DNA of 17,213 bases from HXMU1420-2 sp040830545 (lineage in GTDB: Bacteria > Pseudomonadota > Alphaproteobacteria > Rhodobacterales > Rhodobacteraceae). Positions 1 through 6,087 of the stretch are shown in pieces. The translations under genes were made by a program, and so were the position numbers. The stretch spans positions 1 to 17,213 of the forward strand of contig JBFOMB010000138.1 in assembly GCA_040830545.1 (NCBI GenBank). Reading direction: 5' to 3'. The notes below the pieces were generated by a model. It made no database searches and was not told where the DNA came from. It saw only the letters and a list, made by a program, of their open reading frames with translations. Position 1 is the stretch's first letter; each line of letters opens with the position of its first letter.

Positions 1-52
1 CAGCTTGCCCCATCTCCACAAGCAACGAGGAGTCCGCCAATTACCCGCATAC
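1..52. other. Left window edge, no gene called
   Basis: Nothing recognisable was found here. The reading frame of the small exported-protein gene that follows is open through this stretch to base 1, so its true start could lie upstream of the window. Confidence 0.4.
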
Positions 53-150
53 AGCGTTTCTGGTTTAACCTGATACATCTTGCGTCACGAATGTCCCGAG
101 AATGCGCAGCATGGCCGGGTATTCGTGTTTCAAGTTTAACCGGAAACGCT
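53..150. repeat. Foldback repeat element, copy A
   Basis: About 98 bp with imperfect inverted ends. Bases 53-73 match the reverse complement of bases 130-150 at 18 of 21 positions (AGCGTTTC.GGTT.AAC.TGA). A nested pair lies inside, CACGAAT at 86-92 against ATTCGTG at 121-127, followed by CCCG/CGGG, so one strand could fold into one long interrupted hairpin. A 16-base string, TTTAACCTGATACATC at 64-79, recurs exactly on the minus strand in copy B (12249-12264). This resembles a REP/MITE-like dispersed repeat. No transposase is present. The first 20 codons of the following gene lie largely inside it. Confidence 0.75.
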
Positions 151-411
151 CTGGCCCCCTTTCTAATCGCCTCGGTCCTCGCCGCGGGATCAGCAATTGC
201 AAAAGCAACCCCTACGACAATCATCACACCCCCCGGCGGCGCCAGCGAGTTCTGCTATTTCAACGGTCTCGCCTATTCCAAGAACGCCATCGTCCTGATC
301 GACATCACGAACCGCCGGGAAAGCCCGCAGGCCACGCAAAAGGCGATGCTCGTCTGTCAGGCCGCCGAAGGGTCAGATGCGTTGCAATGGGAACGCATCG
401 ACGCCGAGTGA
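91..411 (+). CDS. Small exported protein, possibly DUF1496-like
   Basis: A 106-residue reading frame. Residues about 21-41 form a hydrophobic signal-peptide-like segment (LAPFLIASVLAAGSAIAKA). The mature part has the layout C-Y-F-N-G...Y-S-x-x-A...C-Q...W-E, with one cysteine near the front and one near the end, as I recall for the small periplasmic DUF1496 family; that match is tentative. The start is uncertain: ATG 91 has no good Shine-Dalgarno and lies in foldback repeat A, and the frame stays open to base 1. The exported part is more convincing than the first 20 residues, which look repeat-derived. It converges with the arsJ-like gene, with 2 nt between their stop codons. Function unknown. 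Confidence 0.55.
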   Translation: MSRECAAWPGIRVSSLTGNALAPFLIASVLAAGSAIAKATPTTIITPPGGASEFCYFNGLAYSKNAIVLIDITNRRESPQATQKAMLVCQAAEGSDALQWERIDAE

Positions 412-413
412 CC

Positions 414-1670
414 TTACGGGCTGCGCGTCAACTGCCGTGCGGCCAGCCAACTGAGCCCCGCCATCACCGCCGCTGTGCCCAGACACAGGGGCAGCCCGCC
501 CACCTGAAAACTCAGCCCCGACAGCAGCGTGCCCAGCAATCGGCCCGCCGCATTCGACATGTAGTAGAACCCGACATCCATCGTCACCCGCTCGGACCTT
601 GTGAAGGCAAGGATCAGGTAGGAATGGACCGAGGAATTCACCGCAAACACCACACCAAAGATCAGCAGCCCGATCACCACGGCCCAGGTCAGCCAAACCT
701 CCGGCCCGTCCGCAATCAATGCCAGCCCCGCCAGAACCGCCGGAATCACCGCCAGCGCGCCGACCCACAAGACCGCGAGGTGCGAGATCTGCGCATCATC
801 CTTGTCCCGCGCCCGCAGGATGCGCGGGGCAAAGGCCTGTACTGCGCCATATCCGATGATCCACAGCGCCATGAACGTTCCGATGGTGAAAAACGCGGCC
901 CGGTTGGCCTCGGGCGTGCCATCCGACAAGACCGAGTAGAAGTAAATCGGGATACCAACCACAAACCAGACATCACGCGCGCCAAACAGGAACACCCGCG
1001 CCGCCGACAGGATGTTCACATTGCGCGAGGTGGAAAACACCTCTTTGAACTTCGCGCCTTTGGAGCCGCCCGGCAGCCCTGCAGGCATGAACAGGGCAAC
1101 CGCAGCCAGAATGCCCGCCAGCGCCCCGGCCATGGCATAAAGCGCCGGATCAAATCCCCAGACCGCCAGCATCGCCGCCCCCATGAGGAAGCCAAACCCC
1201 TTGACCGCGTTCTTCGACCCAGTCAGCACCGCGACCCAGCGGAATAACCCCCCATCCGCTGACGGGGCCAGCAGCTTTACCGCGCTTTTGGAGCTCATCT
1301 TGGCCAGGTCCTTGGCCACACCCGACGCGCCCTGCACCAGCATGACAAACATGACTGACACCGTAACGGTCCACTCGGCCCCCAACCGCGTCAGCGTCAA
1401 CAAGGCCACGATCTGAATCGCCAACCCGGCATAAAGCGTGGACGCCAACCCGAACCGTTTCGCAATCCACCCAGCAGACAGGTTTGTCACCATCCCTGCA
1501 AATTCATACAGCAGGAACAGATACGCCAACTGGATCGGCGAAAACCCCAGCGTGTTGAAATGCAGCAGCACCAACATGCGCAGCGCGCCATCGGTGAACA
1601 TGAAGGCCCAATAGGCCGCCGTGACGGCGATATAGGCCGACAGGCCCTCCTGCCGCTCCACATACGCCAT
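414..1670 (-). CDS. arsJ: ArsJ-type organoarsenical efflux MFS transporter
   Basis: A 418-residue polytopic inner-membrane protein with MFS-like hydrophobic segments throughout. It shows stretches I associate with ArsJ, such as SADGGLFRWVAVLTGSKNAV around residues 137-156 and the FTDGALRMLVLLHFN region near residue 25. The family exports 1-arseno-3-phosphoglycerate, the unstable product formed when GAPDH uses arsenate instead of phosphate. The start is set at ATG 1670, not at the longer 1715 reading: the ATG overlaps the stop of the upstream GAPDH gene by one base (TGATG), which implies translational coupling. The GAPDH partnership strongly supports the assignment. No arsR, arsB or arsC is visible in the window. 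Confidence 0.88.
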   Translation of the reverse strand: MAYVERQEGLSAYIAVTAAYWAFMFTDGALRMLVLLHFNTLGFSPIQLAYLFLLYEFAGMVTNLSAGWIAKRFGLASTLYAGLAIQIVALLTLTRLGAEWTVTVSVMFVMLVQGASGVAKDLAKMSSKSAVKLLAPSADGGLFRWVAVLTGSKNAVKGFGFLMGAAMLAVWGFDPALYAMAGALAGILAAVALFMPAGLPGGSKGAKFKEVFSTSRNVNILSAARVFLFGARDVWFVVGIPIYFYSVLSDGTPEANRAAFFTIGTFMALWIIGYGAVQAFAPRILRARDKDDAQISHLAVLWVGALAVIPAVLAGLALIADGPEVWLTWAVVIGLLIFGVVFAVNSSVHSYLILAFTRSERVTMDVGFYYMSNAAGRLLGTLLSGLSFQVGGLPLCLGTAAVMAGLSWLAARQLTRSP

Positions 1671-2680
1671 CAGAGCGACGCCAGCACCATGCGGGTCACG
1701 TCGGCCAACCGCCATGCGTAGCCGAATTCGTTGTCATACCACGCATAAATCTTCACCTGCGTCCCGTTCACCACCATGGTCGACGGCGCATCCACAATGC
1801 TGGAGCGCGGATCGTTGGTGTAATCTGCCGACACCAGTGGCCGTTCCTCATACCCCAACACCCCGGCCAGCGGCCCTTCTGCTGCGGCCTTGAACAACGC
1901 GTTCACCTCTTCAACCGTGGTTTCGCGCGCCACTTCGAACACACAATCGGTCAGCGAGGCATTCAGCAACGGCACGCGCACCGCATGACCGTTCAGACGC
2001 CCCTTCAGTTCCGGGAAGATATGCGTGATCGCCGTGGCCGACCCGGTGGTTGTCGGGATCAGGGAATTCAGCGCAGATCGCGCCCGCCGCATATCCTTGG
2101 CCGGTCGATCCACGATGGTCTGTGTGTTGGTCACGTCATGGATCGTGGTCATGGACCCATGCTTGATCCCCACCCCGTCCAACAGAACCTTCACAACCGG
2201 GGCCAGGCAGTTTGTCGTGCAACTGGCCGCGGTCACCGTGTTGTACTGCGCCGGATCATAGTCGTCATTGTTCACGCCATAGACGATGTTGACCGCACTG
2301 CCATCCTTGACCGGGGCGGACACAACAACCTTTTTCACGCCCGCTGCGAAATAGGGCGCAATCTTCTCTTTCGTTTTGAACACGCCCGAGCAGTCGACAA
2401 CAATGTCCACGCCCAGCTCTGCCAGCGGCAGGTCCTCCAACGCCTTTTCCGCCGTCAGCCGCATCTGCGTCCCGTCGATGGTCAGGCTTTGATCATCCCA
2501 GCCAAATTCACGCGGCCAACGCCCATGCACCGTGTCAAATTCCATCAACAGGGCATGCTGTTCCGGCGTACCGACCGGATCGTTCAGCAGCACAATTTCT
2601 GCATCCAGCCCCTCGTCAAAAAACGCGCGCAAGACCAGCTTGCCCATCCGGCCCAGCCCGTTGATCGCAACCTTCGCCAT
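1670..2680 (-). CDS. ArsJ-associated glyceraldehyde-3-phosphate dehydrogenase
   Basis: A 336-residue type I GAPDH of normal family length. The NAD-binding start is VAINGLGRMGK (residues 4-14). The catalytic cysteine is Cys154 in ASCTTNC, with its general base His181 in TIHDVT, and WYDNEFGYAWR lies near the C terminus. The usual enzyme oxidises glyceraldehyde 3-phosphate with NAD and phosphate. In ArsJ pairs it is thought to use arsenate, making 1-arseno-3-phosphoglycerate for export. Start ATG 2680 is preceded by a G-rich Shine-Dalgarno (GGGGG, 5 nt spacing) that can be trapped in a hairpin. It is the first gene of the two-gene unit. A purely glycolytic role is the alternative, but the one-base overlap with arsJ argues for the arsenic role. 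Confidence 0.9.
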   Translation of the reverse strand: MAKVAINGLGRMGKLVLRAFFDEGLDAEIVLLNDPVGTPEQHALLMEFDTVHGRWPREFGWDDQSLTIDGTQMRLTAEKALEDLPLAELGVDIVVDCSGVFKTKEKIAPYFAAGVKKVVVSAPVKDGSAVNIVYGVNNDDYDPAQYNTVTAASCTTNCLAPVVKVLLDGVGIKHGSMTTIHDVTNTQTIVDRPAKDMRRARSALNSLIPTTTGSATAITHIFPELKGRLNGHAVRVPLLNASLTDCVFEVARETTVEEVNALFKAAAEGPLAGVLGYEERPLVSADYTNDPRSSIVDAPSTMVVNGTQVKIYAWYDNEFGYAWRLADVTRMVLASL

Positions 2681-2686
2681 GACATC

Positions 2687-2720
2687 CCCCGATCATCGAA
2701 TTCGGGGCATCATACCCCGA
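2687..2720 (-). promoter_or_regulatory. Alternative-hairpin leader of the GAPDH-arsJ unit
   Basis: Reading the minus strand toward the GAPDH start there are three arms: TCGGGG (2720-2715), CCCCGA (2707-2702) and TCGGGG (2692-2687). The middle arm is perfectly complementary to both outer arms, so two 6-bp hairpins exclude each other. The third arm is part of the G-run that serves as the ribosome binding site, 5 nt before the ATG. Pairing of arms 2 and 3 would hide it; pairing of arms 1 and 2 would free it. The pairing is directly visible; the regulatory role is inference. Confidence 0.45.
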
Positions 2721-2823
2721 CACAGGGGCGTGCCACTACGACGGGTTTGTAAAAGGTTTATGACAACTGCAACGCGTCAGGTGCGGCGTTTTGAACGCAA
2801 CGCCTCCCCACGCACCACCGCAG

Positions 2824-2842
2824 CCCCGGACCTGATCCGGGG
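2824..2842. repeat. Perfect CCCCGGA/TCCGGGG palindrome
   Basis: CCCCGGA (2824-2830), a 5-nt spacer, then TCCGGGG (2836-2842): a perfect 7-bp stem. Palindromes of this type (ccccgga-n-tccgggg) are common between genes in alphaproteobacterial genomes. There is no clear T-run on either side, so terminator function is unproven. Confidence 0.65.
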
Positions 2843-2938
2843 CCTCTCCTTTTCTGGCTTGGACACCGTCGCTGACAATGGCTTCAATTGGAGGAATCGT
2901 CGCGCCGGTGCAGATCGCCCTGCTTAGAGGTGCCGTAA

Positions 2939-2998
2939 CCCCGGACTCCTCACACGTGCAGTCCGCACACGTCCCGGGGCCGCAACTGGACCGGGGCC
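2939..2998. repeat. Second CCCCGG palindrome cluster
   Basis: CCCCGGAC at 2939 pairs with a GTCCCGGGG run starting near 2971, and a further GGACCGGGGCC follows near 2988. It looks like degenerate copies of the same palindrome seen at 2824, separated by about 100 bases. Confidence 0.45.
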
Positions 2999-3062
2999 GA
3001 AGTGCTGCAACTGGCCGCAAAAACGCAGTGTAACTGACAAGACGCGCGTTCCGGCTCTGGCC

Positions 3063-3533
3063 TCAGGATTTCCCCTTGCTGGAAATCAACCAATAGGTCA
3101 CGCCAAACGCCAGTCCCAGCGCCGCGTACCCGTAGAAATATCCGGGCTCCAGTGTCTTGTCGTCCAGCGTGATCACCTTCCGCGCAACGGCCATCAACGC
3201 TGTTGCCACAACCAGTTTCAAATGAATGACGTCTGCCGTCAGGTAAAGCGTGATGTTGGTGTAGATCTCAATCGCGATCAGAACGATCAACGCCGCACTG
3301 AAGATGGCCAGAATGTCGCTGACCTCAATGATCAGAACCGGGGTCTCAATCAGCTTTTCATAAAGCAGGTACCAGGCGTCCAGAATGGCGAGGAAGATGA
3401 TCAGCACCATGAACATCGACATGGCCCGCACGCCATATCGGATCGCCCGGTTGCAATATCTGACAATTGCATCCTCATGATCCGGGTCGAGTTCTACATG
3501 CTCTTCAGTCTGGCTGTGCGGTTGATCGGACAA
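3063..3533 (-). CDS. psiE: PsiE-family membrane protein
   Basis: A 156-residue protein with an acidic N-terminal tail of about 30 residues and four predicted membrane segments (about 36-58, 66-88, 93-112 and 132-150). The length, four-helix layout and the central part (ISNILAIF-like VSDILAIFSAALIVLIAIEI, then LYLTADVIHLKLVVATALMA) match the phosphate-starvation-inducible PsiE family. Its biochemical role is unknown; in E. coli the gene responds to phosphate limitation. It stands alone, with gene-poor DNA on both sides. I could not find a convincing Pho box upstream, so phosphate control is not supported by what I can see here. Confidence 0.85.
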   Translation of the reverse strand: MSDQPHSQTEEHVELDPDHEDAIVRYCNRAIRYGVRAMSMFMVLIIFLAILDAWYLLYEKLIETPVLIIEVSDILAIFSAALIVLIAIEIYTNITLYLTADVIHLKLVVATALMAVARKVITLDDKTLEPGYFYGYAALGLAFGVTYWLISSKGKS

Positions 3534-3720
3534 GGGTCAGGCTCCGAAATTCTCATGCGGTCTCACTGTCGTAGCATATGTGCTGCAAACTGGCAGTGAA
3601 ATTTCCGCGGGCGCAATCGCAGGAAAAATCCGAATGGCGGCAGCGATCCATAAAAGCGTTTCGCGGTGCGACCCATGCCTGCATTCGGACGCGCGCGAGA
3701 GCCTTGACCCGCGATCACGC

Positions 3721-3784
3721 TCTGTACGTTTTGGGGTAACTTCGCCTCATCGTCTGTACAAAACGGGGTAACTCGGCCTCAGCG
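3721..3784. repeat. Two tandem 32-bp imperfect direct repeats
   Basis: Unit 1 starts at 3721 and unit 2 at 3753. They match at 24 of 32 positions, sharing TCTGTAC at the front, GGGGTAACT in the middle and GCCTCA near the end. The centre-left five bases (gtttt against aaaac) differ in a block. They may be paired protein-binding sites or remnants of a mobile-element end; neither is shown. Confidence 0.6.
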
Positions 3785-3945
3785 GTTGCCCTAACCCGGG
3801 CAACCCTCCACCGGTTCGGAATCCCGTCGCGGCAAATTTCCAATCCATCGGTTCCTGTGTGGGACGAAGCGTTTTTCAACCGCACTCCTGATCACCCGAC
3901 CGATTTACGGCAAGTTTCAGACCCTTAGTCGCAGCACAATCAGAA

Positions 3946-3966
3946 GTCCCGGACAAAGCCCGGGAC
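3946..3966 (-). terminator. Candidate terminator after the crotonase operon
   Basis: GTCCCGG (3946-3952) and CCGGGAC (3960-3966) form a perfect 7-bp stem with a 7-nt loop, 11 nt past the crotonase stop on the minus strand. The sequence after the stem is only mildly T-rich (TTCTGATTGTG), so this is a weak intrinsic terminator at best. Confidence 0.45.
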
Positions 3967-3977
3967 CCTGTTTCACC

Positions 3978-4769
3978 TCACTCATCCGGCCGGAATTTGG
4001 GCGGGCGTTTTTCCAAAAACGCGGCCATGCCTTCTTGTTGAGCAGGCAGACCATAGAGAGCATGATACATTTGCCGCTCAAACCGAATGCCAGCGGTCAG
4101 ACCAACATCTTCGGCTTCGTTCACGCAGGCGCGGGCCATCATGACGATGTCCTTGGGGTAGTCCGCAATGGTCGCGGCGACCTCTTGTGCCGTGTCGGCA
4201 AGCGTGTCGTCCTCGACCACACGACTGACCAGCCCCATGGTCAGGGCTTCGTCTGCCTTGATCATGCGCCCGGTCAGGATCATGTCCATCGCCCGCGTGC
4301 GGCCCACCAGTCGTGTCAGGCGCTGGGTACCGCCGATACCGGGAATGCACCCGATCTTGACCTCTGGTTGGCCAAATCGGGCGGATGTGCCGGCCAGAAT
4401 GACGTCGCACATCATGGCCAGTTCGCACCCGCCGCCCAGCGCATAGCCGGACACCGCCGCGACCTTGGGCGTGCGCAGGGCCGCAAACCTGTCCCACCCG
4501 GCAAAGAAGTCCGAGGCGTACATGCTGCTGTAATCCTGCACGGCCAACTCACCGATATCCGCCCCTGCGGCAAAGGCGCGTTCGTTCCCGGTCAGCACGA
4601 TACAGCCCACATCCGGGTCCGCGTCGTGAATGGTGGCGCAATCCAGCACTTCCTCCAACACCTGGGAATTAAGCGCGTTCAAAGCCTTGGGCCGGTTCAA
4701 CTGGATGGTCAGGACCCGACCCTCGCGCGTGGCAAGGATCGTTTCATATGTGTCGATCATGTCCTTCAT
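3978..4769 (-). CDS. Enoyl-CoA hydratase/isomerase family protein (crotonase)
   Basis: 263 residues, typical for enoyl-CoA hydratases. The oxyanion-hole segments are AAGADI (67-72) and YALGGGCELA (109-118). Both catalytic glutamates of hydratases are present: Glu116 in GGGCE and Glu136 in GQPEVKIG, followed by PGIGGTQRL. It should therefore be an active syn-hydratase of 2-enoyl-CoA thioesters. The start is set at ATG 4769: it lies one base past the upstream stop (TGAGATG) with GGGA 8 nt ahead. The longer alternative begins with TTG at 4793 and would overlap the upstream gene. It is the last gene of the adenylation enzyme/TmpA-like operon, so it may act on that pathway's product instead of general beta-oxidation. 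The true substrate is unknown. Confidence 0.88.
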   Translation of the reverse strand: MKDMIDTYETILATREGRVLTIQLNRPKALNALNSQVLEEVLDCATIHDADPDVGCIVLTGNERAFAAGADIGELAVQDYSSMYASDFFAGWDRFAALRTPKVAAVSGYALGGGCELAMMCDVILAGTSARFGQPEVKIGCIPGIGGTQRLTRLVGRTRAMDMILTGRMIKADEALTMGLVSRVVEDDTLADTAQEVAATIADYPKDIVMMARACVNEAEDVGLTAGIRFERQMYHALYGLPAQQEGMAAFLEKRPPKFRPDE

Positions 4770-4770
4770 C

Positions 4771-6087
4771 TCAGCTGTCCCAGATTGCGCCAAAGGCAGG
4801 GATGCCTTCGCTTTCCATGTCGTGGATCACCCGTTGCGTCAGCTTCTGGTTGGAAATGACAATCACGGCCTCGGCCCCGGTTTCGCGCACGGCCTCCAGC
4901 GCAAGGGCAGACAGGTTCGGTTTGCCCAGCGCATCGGTATCCCAGATCAGCGGGTCCTCTGTGTTGCTTTCGATCTCGTCCACCAATGCATCACCATAGG
5001 TCTTGCGCGGGGACCGCGTGGACCAGATCAGCTTGTTCGGGACCTCATGCGCCAAAAGGTGCGGCAGGATGGGACCGATGCCACTGCCGGTACCGACATA
5101 GACAACCTTCTTGAACAGCACTTCGATGCGCGCCACGCCCGAGGTTGTGATGCCCTTAACCCAGACGGAATCCGGCGGGTTGTCGATGAAATCACCGGTC
5201 CAGTCCCCTGCCCGGCTGATCACCAGCCGGTAGCCGGCTTCACCCGGTGTCGGGATGTTGGCAAAGGCATGCCATTCCCGCAGCGGGCTGAGGCTGAGCG
5301 AGTTGGACGACCCCGCAAACGGCGTATCGCCATAGTCGAACTTCACCACCACCGCATGGTTCGAAGGTTTTTCGACCTTGATCGGCACCTTCTTCAACGT
5401 CAGCCAGGGCGAGATGATTGACAGCGTGATCACACACAACAGCCAGAACGAGATATCGGAGGTCATCGGCACGCCGGTATCCAGCATGATCGACACGTTC
5501 TGTGCCCAGAACAGGGCCAGCAATGTCCAACCGGCAAAGCGGTGCACGTTTTCAAACCGGTCATGATGCTTCTGCCGGATCGGGCCGATGGCCGTCAGGA
5601 TCATGGCGACCATCAGCACGACCATCACCGCACTGAGGCCCAGCGTCAGTTGCGACGCCTGCCCCACCCCGTTCACCGTGTTGGATGCCAGCGCAAAAAG
5701 CAGGAAACCAAACCAGACAGAGCCAGCCACCGAGCCGCCCGAATGCAGGCCGCCGAAATGGAACACCTTGCCCGCGCCCCACCTGATCCACAGGGGCCAG
5801 CTGGTTGGGATGCGTGTCGCCGTCCAGAACAGGAAGTTCACGACCCGCTGCTGACGGATCAGGATCGACAGGGTGAAGTTGAACAGGGCCATATGTGCGA
5901 TGGGTTCGACGGCAAACGCGGCGCCCTGCACCCATGCGCCGGTGTTCAGGCCCTGAACAAAAATCCAGAGATTGACCAGCGCGACCACGGCCGCCAGCCT
6001 GCGGTACTCGATGAAAGACGGATGCCGCGTGAAACGCCGCAGCTTGAACCGTGATTGTGTTTCGAGATTGGTGGCTTGGACGCTCAT
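4771..6087 (-). CDS. TmpA-like integral membrane flavoprotein oxidoreductase
   Basis: 438 residues. The N-terminal half has about six membrane segments (roughly 31-50, 56-77, 120-137, 147-168, 184-203, 211-230). A histidine-containing loop, FHFGGLHSGG (109-118), follows the second segment, and HHDRFENVHR (174-183) comes before the fifth. The C-terminal half resembles a ferredoxin-NADP reductase module: EWHAFANIP (271-279) at the FAD-binding position and the nucleotide-binding glycine loop VGTGSGIGP (331-339). This arrangement matches what I recall of the fungal membrane oxidoreductase TmpA. Whether heme is bound is unclear. It overlaps the upstream adenylation gene by 4 nt (ATGA) and the crotonase starts one base after its stop, so the three are surely co-transcribed. 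A generic ferric-reductase-like protein is the alternative. Confidence 0.75.
   Translation of the reverse strand: MSVQATNLETQSRFKLRRFTRHPSFIEYRRLAAVVALVNLWIFVQGLNTGAWVQGAAFAVEPIAHMALFNFTLSILIRQQRVVNFLFWTATRIPTSWPLWIRWGAGKVFHFGGLHSGGSVAGSVWFGFLLFALASNTVNGVGQASQLTLGLSAVMVVLMVAMILTAIGPIRQKHHDRFENVHRFAGWTLLALFWAQNVSIMLDTGVPMTSDISFWLLCVITLSIISPWLTLKKVPIKVEKPSNHAVVVKFDYGDTPFAGSSNSLSLSPLREWHAFANIPTPGEAGYRLVISRAGDWTGDFIDNPPDSVWVKGITTSGVARIEVLFKKVVYVGTGSGIGPILPHLLAHEVPNKLIWSTRSPRKTYGDALVDEIESNTEDPLIWDTDALGKPNLSALALEAVRETGAEAVIVISNQKLTQRVIHDMESEGIPAFGAIWDS

Larger units (their letters stand above)
2681..3062. other. Gene-poor interval between GAPDH and psiE genes
   Basis: About 380 bases with no convincing gene. 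It holds the GAPDH leader at its left end and a set of CCCCGG palindromes (2824-2998). Reading frames through it have compositions typical of chance high-GC frames. A TTGTCA hexamer occurs on the minus strand upstream of the GAPDH gene, but I see no convincing -10 partner. Confidence 0.6.
3534..3977. other. Gene-poor interval with direct repeat and terminator-like hairpin
   Basis: About 440 bases without a convincing gene. It contains a tandem pair of 32-bp imperfect repeats (3721-3784) and a hairpin just downstream of the crotonase gene (3946-3966). A 63-codon frame at 3580-3771 crosses the repeat and has no family resemblance. Confidence 0.6.

Noticed and set aside
102..1247. 381-codon plus-strand frame
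   Set aside because: Antisense to the arsJ gene, very rich in R, H, P and Q, no family resemblance; typical shadow frame of high-GC coding DNA.
2736..3020. 94-codon minus-strand frame upstream of the GAPDH gene, considered as an arsR
   Set aside because: No helix-turn-helix or metal-binding ArsR motif; the frame runs through the CCCCGG palindromes and looks non-coding.
3534..3620. Pho box upstream of psiE
   Set aside because: Only a loose GACAGTGAG-like string was found, without the spaced second half-site.
3580..3771. 63-codon plus-strand frame
   Set aside because: No ribosome binding site, no recognisable motif, and it crosses the direct repeat.
4770..4793. Longer TTG start for the crotonase
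   Set aside because: It would overlap the upstream gene by 23 nt, while ATG 4769 has better spacing and a GGGA site.
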